A DNA stretch of 64,000 bases from Apostichopus japonicus. Taxonomy: Eukaryota; Echinodermata; Holothuroidea; Aspidochirotida; Stichopodidae. The position numbers and the translations under genes were made by a program. The notes under the pieces are model-generated. The model did no database searches, was not told the DNA's origin, and saw only the letters and a list, made by a program, of their open reading frames with translations. This document shows, one piece after another, positions 29,101-37,000 of this stretch. The stretch lies in contig NC_092568.1 in assembly GCF_037975245.1 (NCBI RefSeq), positions 25,974,501 to 26,038,500 on the forward strand, read 5' to 3'. Each line of letters begins with the position of its first letter. The first letter of the stretch is position 1.

Positions 29101-31671
29101 GAATATTCTTGCCTTCTGTCATTCTGTAGGGTATAAGTAATATTTTCAGGCCAATCTGAAGATAAAGAATTCATTCGCAGTAACCTTAAAGCTGCATTAT
29201 GAGTGTAACGAAAACGAAATGTTGACCTGATTATCACGATGCAGGAGATATTTGACGACCATCTTATGTCTATTCAATTTTATTTGTGATACCCTCAGAT
29301 GAAATTCTCTACGAGGGCAGCGTTGTATACGAAGCTCTCTTGATGGCACTGGATGAGAGACAGGGACGCAGCATCGTAGAGGCCTTTGAAAAGTTCATCC
29401 GAGAGAATTCCACGATTACAATCATGGACCAGATGTTCCTGTTAGATGATTGTACTCATTGCATCTTAAGCCCACGGCTACAGAGAAAAGGAAAAGGTGT
29501 GACGAAGGGCTTGTTATGCTCAATATGGGCAGAAAATTAATTTATTAAAATCGGAGGATTCGTTTAATAAGTTGGATCATTTGCAAACTTTTTAGACATG
29601 GAGCTAAAGGCTGCCTAAAAGATTAGTTAATTAATTTCTGTTAAAGCACATGTGCTCGACTGTCTGTCTGTTTTTTTATTTATTTATTTTTTTCATTGTT
29701 GAGGAAGGCACAATGTAGCCGGGTTATTGGCCTAAAGCCTCATTTAGACAATAACGTGTTGATCCCAGAGCTTTGTGTGAAAATTAGACTAGACCAATAC
29801 AATATAAAGATTTTGAAAAGTAACAATATGTAAATTTAAATATTCATATTTATTTTGAAAAGTAAGTAGATTTTTCTTGAGGAATGAAGAATATTTATTG
29901 TGACGCAATCGAACAGACTATCATATGTCGCACTCAAGTTCTTTTGTGGTAGGACACAGTAAGGTCGCATGATCCACAACAAATAGATTTGATATACATG
30001 TAATCTACCTCCTGGTTTTTTGTTTTATCTATTTTTCTTTCAGTCGGTGGCATTCTTCTCTCTCTTCTTGGTGTTGTGGTTATGTCCGCTTTGCTAATTA
30101 TCATTGTCATGGTTGCTCGTCTGTACCGGGGTGACCTACAAATGCTGTAAGTTAACGGAATGGGATTCTTTTTTGTTTGTTTTTGTTTCACCAATTGATA
30201 TTTTGAGAAAATTGTAATACAGAACACATCTCTAGAGTGACATCTTGCATACCAAAATCTGTTTTGATGAACTGGATCAGCAGTTTCTGACTTTATTTCA
30301 GGTTTCTTTGTTCTTGACTAAAGACATTGCAACAGTGCTTTATACTCTGATACAGTGTGTACAATTTCTCATACTGGAAAATTGCATCGTAATTGTATAT
30401 GATATTGTCTAGATTATAACATGAATTTATTTTAGCTTGTTTAGCTCGTTTAAACTTGTGATAATTTCACTCAAGTGAAAGGGACAGTAGAGAGCTTTCA
30501 ATTTAGATATCCTACATATCGTTTGGTAACCCCTTCAACCAGGAACCTTGAACAAAAGATAATGTACATTCTCTTCACATAGAGCACCTTTGCACCAGGT
30601 GTTGGATGGTACACAGAGCTCGGGGTGTTTTAAACAGAATTTACATCAGGATTGAACTTGAATATTTAATGCTGTAGCAAGACCAAGGGTCAAAATTGCC
30701 CCCCAAATAAGACAGCTTACCCAGATCGAACATAACCTCTGCATTTACTATGTACAAAAAATGTATCAATGTACACTATGTTTTGTGTAGTAATCCTATT
30801 GTGCGGTACTACTAAAGAGCAGTCCTCCTATTGTGTAGTACTACTCCTATAGAGCAGTACTCATATTGTACAGTACTCCTATTATGTAGTACTCCTATTG
30901 TGTAGTACTACTTCTATAGAGCAGTTCTTATATTGTGTAGTAGTACTCCTATAGAGCAGTACTCATATTGTATAGTACTCCTATTATGCATTATTGTGTA
31001 GTACTACTCATATTGAGTAGTACTCATATTGAGTAGTACTCATATTGTGTAGTACTCCTATTGTGTAGTACTACTTCTATAGAGCAGTACTTATATTGTG
31101 TAGTACTACTTCTATAGAGCAGTAATGATATTGTATAGTACTCATATTATGCAGTACTCCTATTTTGTAGTACTTCTACTATAGAGCAGTACTTATATTG
31201 TGTATTACTACTCCTATAGAGCAGTACCAATATTGTATAGTACTCCTATTATGCAGTATTTCTATTGTACTGTGCCCCTATTATGCAATATTCCTATTGT
31301 ACGGTTCTCCTATAGTGCAGTACTCCTGTGTAACAGACATTTTCCATGAACTGATTCCATGGGTCCCCATCAGTCAATCATGACTCTTTATAATAAATCG
31401 AAATTTGAATTGTCAGTAAAACGTTTACAATGAAGAATGATTCAATCCGTTCCTTTAAAGGTACATCAAAACTTTCAAATCTCGAGGTAGCTCAGATGGA
31501 GTCAAATTCAATAACAACGATGGAGGAGGGTTAGATGTCAACATCGATGATGGAATCTCCAATCCTGTGTACCAAGGGTCCTCGCAAGATGATGGTAAAA
31601 TTGCTGAGCCGCAGTTCCAGGACCCAGCTGTAAACACTTCCGGTGAGGTACCCTACATCGTCACTTGCTGA
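2985..31671 (+). CDS. Giant single-pass membrane protein with eleven LTD-like repeats, SEA-like domain and NPxY tail (19 coding exons)
   Basis: Exons: 2985-5174, 6314-6606, 9681-9846, 11259-11421, 12312-12526, 13574-14102, 15033-15182, 15581-15753, 16016-16379, 17614-17799, 18652-18807, 20526-20697, 23821-24170, 24705-24909, 26246-27106, 28457-28725, 29299-29496, 30044-30146, 31461-31671. All junctions are GT-AG, phases agree, and the total is 6,954 nt (2,317 aa plus stop). Seen: a hydrophobic N-terminus (about residues 14-33); repeats starting near residues 35, 215, 418, 596, 787, 974, 1159, 1340, 1529, 1714 and 1911; SEA-like region 2106-2213; transmembrane helix about 2214-2237; tail with NPVY at 2282-2285. 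The strand motif followed by F-[IV]-E-[LI]-Y-[DN] resembles the lamin tail domain, which also occurs in secreted proteins. Inference: a cell-surface adhesion or receptor protein. Ligand and function are unknown. The start is M2985 or M3003 (better Kozak context); an acceptor at 2980-2981 implies an upstream, probably untranslated, exon. Confidence 0.85.
5519..5824. repeat. 153-bp tandem duplication in intron 1
   Basis: Two nearly identical units in a row, each running from TGACACATTTCTAAGAAGCT to TATTGTACTAATAAAAAT. Very few differences, so recent. The rest of intron 1 (5175-6313) shows nothing else. Confidence 0.9.
6314..6606 (+). CDS. Coding exon 2: end of repeat 4, start of repeat 5
   Basis: Acceptor cttaacag, donor gtaagt, phase 0 in and 2 out. 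It carries the closing linker SISRCLCC with its extra Cys pair, the SPGAIN turn, and the repeat 5 opening LRINEV followed by YIELYDEG. Confidence 0.85.
6633..7085. repeat. Cluster of palindromic ATGGTCCGACCAT motifs
   Basis: ATGGTC-x-GACCAT-type palindromes recur at about 6640-6672, 6695-6720, 6763-6776 and 7036-7070, with GTGTGACCG blocks between. Possibly a degenerate foldback element; no clean ends found. The remainder of intron 2, apart from the MITE at 8978, shows no gene. Confidence 0.5.
8978..9370. mobile_element. hAT-type MITE in intron 2 of the repeat-protein gene
   Basis: 393 bp with perfect 12-bp inverted ends CAGTGGCGGAGC and an 8-bp duplication CTATTGGT (8970-8977 and 9371-9378). 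Same family as 1218-1616, inverted. Confidence 0.92.
9681..9846 (+). CDS. Coding exon 3: middle of repeat 5
   Basis: Acceptor in a long T-tract ending ttatag; donor aag|gtaaca. The phase 2 entry completes Asn. It encodes the D-x-N-G-F-Y-F-I-G-T turn and the N-A-I-V-L-W strand that match the G-Y-F-V-I-G and G-A-V-A-L-Y positions of other repeats. Ends in phase 0. Confidence 0.8.
9847..11258. other. Intron 3, no gene seen
   Basis: Holds short GT runs near 10398-10413 and 11163-11188, and a GGGCCCA-containing inverted stretch near 10685-10735. No coding signal. Confidence 0.5.
11259..11421 (+). CDS. Coding exon 4: later part of repeat 5
   Basis: Acceptor cccttgtag, donor g|gtgagt, phase 0 in and 1 out. 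It encodes N-I-I-D-A-V-V-F-S, equivalent to L-V-D-A-V-V-Y in other repeats. The usual LTPG stretch is degenerate here (LEMFTSSQ). Confidence 0.8.
11977..12066. repeat. Short minisatellite TTTGTATTGTGTA
   Basis: Units of 13-16 bp alternating TATTGTGTATTTT and TATTGTGTACATT, about six copies, in intron 4. The short ORFs on the opposite strand arise from this periodicity. Confidence 0.75.
12312..12526 (+). CDS. Coding exon 5: closing linker of repeat 5, opening of repeat 6
   Basis: Acceptor ccttacag, donor gtg|gtgagt, phase 1 in and 0 out. Contains SISRCHS, TPGAINNCP and IVINEF followed by EFFEIS. Confidence 0.85.
13041..13410. repeat. About 36-bp minisatellite, roughly 10 copies
   Basis: Unit built on GTATGGTCATCATGTTGGTT plus GATAATACTAACTAAA, in intron 5, about 165 bases before exon 6. 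Confidence 0.9.
13574..14102 (+). CDS. Coding exon 6: rest of repeat 6, opening of repeat 7
   Basis: Acceptor ctcctgcag, donor a|gtaagg, phase 0 in and 1 out. It covers V-L-Y-S, D-S-N-G-L-F-L-L-G, NGIALHRG, LIDAVVYG, DVLTPG, the SINRC linker and VVINEI-SLD of repeat 7. The frame stays open past the donor only into the LINE fragment that follows, so the true exon end is 14102. Confidence 0.85.
14160..14485 (-). mobile_element. 3' end of a LINE (non-LTR retrotransposon)
   Basis: A minus-strand frame (14481-14257) encodes C-A-A-A-K-V-W-N-N-L-P and F-K-I-N-L-K-T-Y-L-F, the usual C-terminus of LINE reverse transcriptase proteins. It is followed by GGCGCTATACAAAGTG-type sequence and an (ATT)n tail. 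5'-truncated, lying about 60 bases after exon 6. Confidence 0.7.
15033..15182 (+). CDS. Coding exon 7: middle of repeat 7
   Basis: Acceptor aatattag, donor g|gtgagt, phase 1 in and out. Encodes SIVLFNGDG and the D-S-G-G-Y-F-V-I-G-T-P turn. Confidence 0.85.
15581..15753 (+). CDS. Coding exon 8: later part of repeat 7
   Basis: Acceptor attgaag, donor cca|gtaaga, phase 1 in and 0 out. Encodes SGAVALYKT, LLDAMVYAD and QTLTPQ. Confidence 0.85.
15830..15957 (+). repeat. Short dispersed element with 15-bp inverted ends
   Basis: GTATGTATTTTAGAT (15830-15844) pairs perfectly with ATCTAAAATACATAC (15943-15957). The interior, including GAGACTGACTTCGGTCAGCT, matches the body of the SINE at 32969-33209. 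Followed by CATAC repeats. Confidence 0.7.
16016..16379 (+). CDS. Coding exon 9: repeat 7 linker and first half of repeat 8
   Basis: Acceptor ttacatcag, donor a|gtaagt, phase 0 in and 1 out. Contains DASISRCF, NDCP, the VIISEI opening, D-F-I-E-L-C-D-G-G, L-D-G-L-T-L-V-L-F-D-A and G-Y-F-V-I-G. This is one of the clearest repeat starts. Confidence 0.87.
16533..16800. repeat. About 145-bp tandem duplication in intron 9
   Basis: Two diverged units share GTTCATCAAACT, TGATACTTCCACATA, GGCCCACCCATAC, GCAGGGCTTCCTC and TATATGGTGCTGCTAGTGG. Confidence 0.85.
17318..17612 (+). repeat. Decayed tandem copies of the exon 10 acceptor region
   Basis: Segments like TTTTGTTCACTTTACAGAT, followed in most by a CCAGACA/TTGC block, recur at about 17323, 17376, 17447, 17520 and 17602. 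Only the last leads into the coding exon. The first still has an intact pyrimidine tract plus AG and could act as a decoy acceptor. Confidence 0.65.
17614..17799 (+). CDS. Coding exon 10: second half of repeat 8
   Basis: Acceptor cactttacag, donor g|gtaaga, phase 1 in and out. Encodes F-L-H-R-G-P-D-G-V-A-I-Y, V-V-D-A-L-V-Y and KLTPG. The acceptor region is preceded by decayed tandem copies of itself (see the repeat at 17318-17612). Confidence 0.85.
18250..18445 (-). mobile_element. SINE or LINE 3' tail with (ATT)n end
   Basis: Read on the minus strand it ends AAAGCGCTATATAAAT followed by ATT repeats, a 3' end shared by many L2/CR1-like LINEs and their SINEs. It starts near CCACCCAGGGGTTAAATGGG. 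Copy in intron 10; no coding part recognised. Confidence 0.55.
18652..18807 (+). CDS. Coding exon 11: closing linker of repeat 8
   Basis: Acceptor atatacag, donor a|gtaagt, phase 1 in and out. Encodes SSISRCYG, a phenylalanine, and SPGKPNNC. Confidence 0.82.
19806..20445. repeat. About 84-bp satellite, nearly 8 copies
   Basis: GAATTGTACATGGTAAGCAG recurs every 82-88 bases from 19821 to about 20406. Each unit holds ATGGTA and TACCAT as short inverted arms. It ends about 80 bases before exon 12. Confidence 0.92.
20526..20697 (+). CDS. Coding exon 12: first part of repeat 9
   Basis: Acceptor cttcgtcag, phase 1 in and 2 out. Contains IINEVNIEQ, EFIELYDLG and LDGLSLIFFDG. The donor is aag|gtttgt, weaker than the others, but the phase 2 end is required by exon 13. 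An 84-bp satellite ends about 80 bases upstream. Confidence 0.82.
21270..21850. repeat. Diverged tandem repeat of about 165 bp in intron 12
   Basis: Shared blocks: CTGAATATTCA, AAAGGTAAGTCATTGTTGCA, ATTACAGGCATTGTC, TTATGAAGGTA. About three to four copies; a weak relative lies near 20870-20930. Confidence 0.65.
22085..22275. repeat. Dispersed repeat, copy 1
   Basis: Shares GTGTGGCTTGATGATGTCAT, AAGTCTTCAGC, GACAGTTATCTCT and TCACA-AGAC in the same order and orientation with 61474-61662. Family unknown. Confidence 0.7.
22276..23820. other. Rest of intron 12
   Basis: AT-rich with pyrimidine tracts near 23065-23115 and 23290-23345. No exon fits between the exon 12 donor and the exon 13 acceptor, whose phases already match. 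Confidence 0.5.
23821..24170 (+). CDS. Coding exon 13: remainder of repeat 9
   Basis: Acceptor gaccttcag, donor g|gtaggg, phase 2 in and 1 out. Encodes T-N-P-D-G-F-F-T-I-G, G-P-D-A-I-V-L-Y, A-V-D-V-L-V-Y-G and SLSRCL up to LTPG. Confidence 0.87.
24705..24909 (+). CDS. Coding exon 14: start of repeat 10
   Basis: Acceptor tttttcag, donor at|gtgagg, phase 1 in and 2 out. Encodes MNNC, IYINEINFV, DFIELYDGG and the L-V-L-V-F-F strand. Confidence 0.85.
24986..25400. repeat. 28-bp minisatellite, about 15 copies
   Basis: Unit TAGTACATACTGCACTGTAA plus ATACTAAA, highly regular, starting about 77 bases after the exon 14 donor. Minus-strand ORFs here are repeat artefacts. Confidence 0.95.
26246..27106 (+). 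CDS. Coding exon 15: most of repeat 10 and all but the linker of repeat 11
   Basis: Acceptor catcttacag, donor tt|gtgagt, phase 2 in and out; 861 nt. Encodes N-G-Y-F-T-V-G, P-G-A-V-A-L-Y-R-G, L-I-D-V-V-I-L-G, VSRCRCC with an extra Cys pair, then IVISEVSLV and a long repeat 11 with Q-A-V-A-L-Y-D, LVDAVTF and QTVLTP. Confidence 0.87.
27214..27298. repeat. 26-bp tandem repeat, about 3 copies
   Basis: AAATGATCCCTGGTTAATAC and ACAGT repeated three times in intron 15. Confidence 0.9.
27366..27427 (+). repeat. tRNA-derived SINE head (degenerate)
   Basis: GGGCTGGATGGCTCAGTCTG matches a Pol III A box, and TTTCGAATCCTG matches a B box. GGCT and AGCC can pair as an acceptor stem. At about 62 bases it is shorter than a tRNA and lacks a proper anticodon arm, so a SINE remnant is more likely than a gene. 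Confidence 0.5.
28457..28725 (+). CDS. Coding exon 16: repeat 11 linker and first half of SEA-like domain
   Basis: Acceptor cactgacag, donor g|gtgagc, phase 2 in and 1 out. Encodes LSLSRCGCC, PDKPNRCP, then a non-repeat segment: a short strand (IQLRLS), an amphipathic helix from about W-I-S-Y-A-A-W to V-E-S-N-C, and C-Q-C-G-F-S-L-S-Y-F. Confidence 0.85.
28758..28840. repeat. CTC-rich pyrimidine tract
   Basis: Runs of CTCCTCCTCCTCC broken by CTGCT, in intron 16 just after exon 16. Confidence 0.85.
29299..29496 (+). CDS. Coding exon 17: second half of SEA-like domain with GSVV
   Basis: Acceptor ccctcag, donor g|gtgtga, phase 1 in and out. It encodes L-Y-E-G-S-V-V-Y (bases 29307-29330), then a helix, an N-S-T-I-T-I strand and C-T-H-C. 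The order matches the second half of a SEA domain. G-S-V-V is the sequence at which many SEA domains self-cleave. Confidence 0.85.
30044..30146 (+). CDS. Coding exon 18: transmembrane helix
   Basis: Acceptor tctttcag, donor ct|gtaagt, phase 1 in and 2 out. It encodes about 23 hydrophobic residues (VGGILLSLLGVVVMSALLII and three more) ending in the stop-transfer sequence A-R-L-Y-R-G. Confidence 0.88.
30785..31326. repeat. Minisatellite of 14-46 bp units (TATTGTGTAGTACTCC)
   Basis: Irregular higher-order array of TATTGTGTAGTACT and CCTATAGAGCAGTACT modules in intron 18, ending about 135 bases before exon 19. Confidence 0.9.
31461..31671 (+). CDS. Coding exon 19: cytoplasmic tail and stop
   Basis: Acceptor ctttaaag; the frame ends at TGA 31669-31671. 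The tail is acidic and Gly/Asn-rich with I-S-N-P-V-Y-Q-G, an NPxY motif of the kind read by PTB domains or endocytic adaptors. The last residues are EVPYIVTC. An internal ccg|gtgagg could act as an alternative donor and give another C-terminus. Confidence 0.82.
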
Positions 31672-32968
31672 AAGAGAAATTATTCTTTGATACACTTTTG
31701 CTCTTTCAGACTGTGATCTTTATAAAAGATTTAAGGAAGCATATACAAGACAGGTGATGATTGTTTGCGTACTTAGCTGGTACGATTTGTCGGAGGTAAA
31801 CCTTGGTAGGAATGCAACAGTTCTGTCGAACAGAAATACATCATACTGTTGAAGAAAAATCACCTGCAGGTCTAAACCTTTGTTTTCATGAACGTATCAG
31901 GGTGATTCTGTTTTATTTTCATTTTTTTTTTCCTCTTCCATTCATTTTTTCTTCTCACAATTTTCTCAAAGAAGCTGAATATGTATTTACAGATGTGATA
32001 ATTAACAAGTGACTCTGGAGGGTCAGAATCACTGATTCTTGATCAAAACGTGGAATATGCAGCTGTACAGTCCTGTGAAAACAGGGAGATGAAAAATGGG
32101 CGGAGGTGGGGGGGGGGGCGGGCAAATTTCAAGAGAAATTTGTTATGTTTGGGAACGGTTAAAAGGACCGTAGGGAATCATGCTTTGTTCAAACGCTTCA
32201 ATCTGTTCATCTCCCATCTGATGGTGAGATTTGTACACTATCAATAACCTGTATTGTATTGTCGTTTTTGAGATGGTTAAGACTCTAGTGTATATTACTT
32301 TCTTAATACCTGTCAACATTAATGAGGATTGAGAGACAAACAGGATATTTTGGATCAATACAGAAGCTTTTGTCTCTCTGTGTGTCCGCTGGTCATTTTG
32401 TACTTGTAAATATTCATTAATTTCATCTTACTAACATAACTAATAATGCAGTACTATTTTTTTTTAAATATATATATATATATATATATTTTTCATCCAT
32501 TTAGTTTATTACTAAAGGTGCCAAGTTATGCCTGTCCTATACATCTTGCCTAAAATGTTGTAGCTTTTAGCTGACAAAATACTAGTATCTTGCCGACCCT
32601 ATTTACCTCTGATGGTGAGTGATTACTTCAGATTATCGATTTAAAAATACAAAGTAAATTGTCTCGATGCTCTGTGGGTGTATGTACGTGTGTATGTTTT
32701 GCTGCTAGGTCTAGAAGTTTTTGTTTTCACCTGTGTCGATGGCAGAGGGTCAATTATTTGTGGGAGGTCAAAGCTACCTCCATGTCTGTCTTCAGAGTTA
32801 CAGTTCTACCCATTTCTGTATATGAAGTATGTAGTTACATTCCTCATGACCTCGTAAATCTGTTGTAATTCTGTTGCCCTTCGTTCCAAAAGTAAAGGCT
32901 GAATCTCTTATTTTGGCTAATTTTACTCCCCTGTCATTATTGCCCACCAGCTTATCTGCTTTTGAATG

Positions 32969-33209
32969 TGTATGTATGTATATTAGATCCTCCTACAAGC
33001 AGAACTCGCGAAGAAGCCATCATTGCTTATGAAAGCTGCAAGCTGACCGAAGTCAGTCTCTTACATTCATACTTAACGTCCACGATTATAAATTTTCGAT
33101 TGTTAACAACTCTGTAACTGGACGACATACATTAATCTTGGAAGTGACTCTAACTCGGGACCTTATGATTGAAAGGCACCGGCGTTAACCACTGAGCTAA
33201 CACTCCTAC
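32969..33209 (-). mobile_element. tRNA-derived SINE with CATA tail
   Basis: Minus strand: A box in TTAGCTCAGTGGTTAACGCC, B-box-like GAGTTAGAGTC, a body with GAGACTGACTTCGGTCAGCT, and a CATACATACATA tail. The same body occurs at 15830-15957. Confidence 0.75.
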
Positions 33210-34082
33210 AATGTCTTTGTGAGAGGAGTGTCTTTGTAAGAGGAATGTTTTTGTAAGAGGAACTGATATTATTAATCCCTAGTTCCTACTCTACTTCACT
33301 AGTTCATATTTGCTATGTTGTATGATTGCATTGCTTCCCATCAGATTGTAAGGTTTTCAAATCATCTCTGTGTTAAGAAGGACATCCTCGGTGGCAGACG
33401 ATTGTAACAATCCTCTTATAGAGTAAAATATTTTGAGGGTTTTTTCCAGCATTTATTAGCTTTTTTTCAGCATCAGTTCTTGAAATGTTTACTTCAATGT
33501 TAGTTAGGCTTAATAATATACTACCAAGAATATGCGTCATTTTTCTGCTTACACTATCCGAAATATCTGTTGCACGACTCAATTTACCCAAAGTCACATG
33601 AATGCAGTAGGAAAATTTTGATCTTAATTTTGGTTTCATGTTTTGGCAAGGGGGAAAAAAACTTCCTGCTAGTTAATCTGGACATGGCATTCATTGCTGA
33701 AGTGATTGTTTTGTGAATGAAATTGTTATTAATAATCTCTTCTATAAATACAAGTTAAGTTTAAGTCTGTCTATCTACAAGGCTGGCATTATTTTATTTA
33801 CTAATCATTCTCTAAAAAAGTGTGTTTCATTTAAGAAAATCAAATGTTACCCTATTCACCAGGAAAAGTCTTGACATTCACATTATAAATGTAAAAGCCT
33901 TCAAAGAAATTCTTTTAGGCAAATTTTTGACATTTTTTTTTCCAAGAAAATATATATGACTGGTTTAAGAGGTAAGAGGTATATATGAAGAAGTTTCAGA
34001 ACCAAATTTTGGTTGCAATACAAGAGTTTTGTCAATGGTTGTATAAAATTTAGAATCAGTGTATTAATATAGCAACTTTCAA

Positions 34083-34088
34083 AATAAA
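34083..34088 (+). terminator. Candidate polyadenylation signal
   Basis: First canonical AATAAA downstream of the stop at 31671. It would give a 3' UTR of about 2.4 kb. No transcript evidence is available. Confidence 0.3.
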
Positions 34089-37000
34089 CTCACATTATGT
34101 ACAGGGTATTTTTGTATGAAAGAAAAACATATTATGTTATGACAAGAGTTCAAAAAGAAATGAGATATTTTATTTCTAATGCTTCCAAGGATTAAGAAAT
34201 GTTAAACTTTGTTCTGTAAAACTGTAGTAACGTGGACTTCTGTGCTCGCAGAGAGTGATCATACATAGGTAGTGCTACTCACTATGCTAATTTTTTTTTC
34301 AGACATTTATATTTGTCTTTTGTTTGTTTTTAATTTTTGTCTCAGACAAATTATGTTATTTTTTGTTTGGATTTGGTTTTAGTATCAGTCCAGCCCCATC
34401 ATTGCCTTTTCTTCCCATTTACTGAGGGATTATTTCCTTAAGTGAATCTTTTATGTCACTATATTTTTGTTATTCTATTTTTACTCTATTTCTATTTTTT
34501 TTTTTTCTCATTTGACATACTCTTATTTGATATGCAGATGTATGTATAGAATTTATTTGGGATTGGATGAGGGGGACGGTGGGAGAGTAGGGGGGACAGA
34601 GTTGGAGGAGTTGAGAGAGACTTACCTTATAACAAATACTCTATTACACAATATATTCTATTTGTGTAGGCAATACAAACTTGTCTAAGCTAAATTAGTA
34701 TCCTGAAAATATTATCTTCCAAGATAGTGTTGTATTTCTTCATTTTTGTCACCATTTATAACTTTTGATTTCTTGCCATTTATTCACACTTACACATTCT
34801 GCCATGTATTCTGCCACAATATATGTATTCTGTTATCTTTCTCCTATTTTAATCACTTTAATTTTTTAGTATTTTTCCATTTTACAATTTTAAGGCTGTC
34901 ACATTCCTTCTAATACACAATATATCAAAGAATTAATAAAAACAGTAACTGTTTTCTTTTTTTCTGTCTCCCTTTTTGTAGAGTACACAACATGTTAGAA
35001 TTGTTGTAGTGCACCTCACCTCACCCCTCCTCCCCCTCCCGTTCCCTACTACCCTCCACTAACCATTTCGCCCATCCACATTGACTTGAATAATATCTGT
35101 TGTCTCTATGATAATGTTGAATTGGGAATGACTCTTTACAACACTTCACCCGACCATATTCAATGTTAAAGGAATATTCCGGTGCCGGAAAATGTATCAC
35201 TTATCATAAGGAGAGAAAATATTCTACAACTGTAACCTGAATAGCCCATCTCAATTTCTTGTTCATAACTCCAGATATGGTTCATTGAATGTCACCTATT
35301 TGATGGGCTAGGCCCTATCATGTTGTAGACAAGTGTATCAAAGTGACTAATAGTTTGTGAAGCTAGACTCAAAAGCATTACTTCCTTGTTATAATCAAAC
35401 TTGTTGATTCATTCTGAAAAGTATTTGAAAAGTTTGTGTTGCTGTCAGTTTTCTATGTATTTGGAATTTCATCAAAATGCAGCTAAGTTTTTGTAGAATA
35501 TTATTTTCAGCTTTATCAGCTGTTATTAAGAAAAGTAACTACATTTACAGGTTAATTATGATGGCATCATTCACTCAGCTGTTACCAGATTCATTCACTA
35601 AATTTGAAGAGTAATTCATATCTTCGGCGTTAAGATACTATCAGAATCACGAATTGCTACTTTTTTCTGTGACGTAACCGACCAAATTGGCGTCCATATC
35701 GGGTTTTCAATAAATGTCAGATACGAATTTATTGTGATTTATGACATCTGACTCTGTGCTTGTTAAGCTGACCTTTCGTTTTCCTCCAGCCAACAAATTT
35801 TCGGAAACTCCAATTTATGTATTATTTATTTTTGCCCGTTTAACACGCCAAACTGGCAACCCCGATATTGAGTAGGCCCTATGTGGCTTCGATTAAAAAA
35901 GCAGAACATCTTTCGCACTGTTGTAAACAATGTAATTCCACTACCAACATCTCTATCCATTAGTGTAGGTTCTGATATGTAACTTGAATCCACTATAACT
36001 TGGTCAGTATTGTGCGCTAACACGGTTCCCTTATTTCCTCCGTATTTGATTAACCGATCATTCTTGTGTTGACTCTGTTGAATAATGAAATCTAAATTTT
36101 TATCCTGAGGAAATCAGAAATATGGCGTAGTTTACTTTGTCAGCAAATATCCAACAAGTCCAAAACAACCACCAAAGGAGGGGGTGCTGCCATTGGGTCG
36201 TTGAAACCGTCTCCTATTTAGGGTGTGTTTGTGGAGGATGCGGGTTCATCATCATCATCGTTGTAGTTGTTATTATTATTATTATTTGTTAGATGTTTTA
36301 AACGATATGTTGACGAAATGGTGAATGACAGAATCTATAATCATGTCTTTTCAGAGAACACTTTTCTGTTGTCCTCACAATTCAAATTGACTTTCTTTCT
36401 GGCGCTACGATCCAGTGAAATATTTGCACGATATAAAAATGTCCACTGAACTGTTATGGGCTCTCAAGTATTAAAGGCCTACTTCAGAACTTAAAACGTT
36501 AATGTGTACAAGCACTTGTGGTGAAACATACCAGAGATTGTAACAACGACACAAGTCCCCTTGATTAGCTATTACTTTTGTTATAGTAGCGTACGTGTTC
36601 TGTGATATGTTATATACTTCCTGAACGAAAGTAACGCGGATAAAACCTAGTTTAGTATTGTTTCTAAATTACCGGGAGAGCTTTCTGTGTAAAGCTTTGA
36701 AGGTTTTTTGGTCGAGGTCAAGTAGAATTAGATCCTGCGTGTATATTAAAGGCTATATATGTAGTACTGGACACTCGCAGTGGTCAATAGATATTATCAC
36801 GGACGAGCGCTGCAGCCTGACTCTGCCTTGTATAAAACCCTAAGCAATGTCTCATGATGTCTGGTCATGTCTCATGATGTGACAGACATGTCTCAAGTGA
36901 CAGACATGTCTCATGATGTCTGGTCTGTAATATTTGTGTGTATACTTATGCGAAACTTCAGCGTGAAATTATGCTGTCACAGAAGATCTTTCAATCTCTT

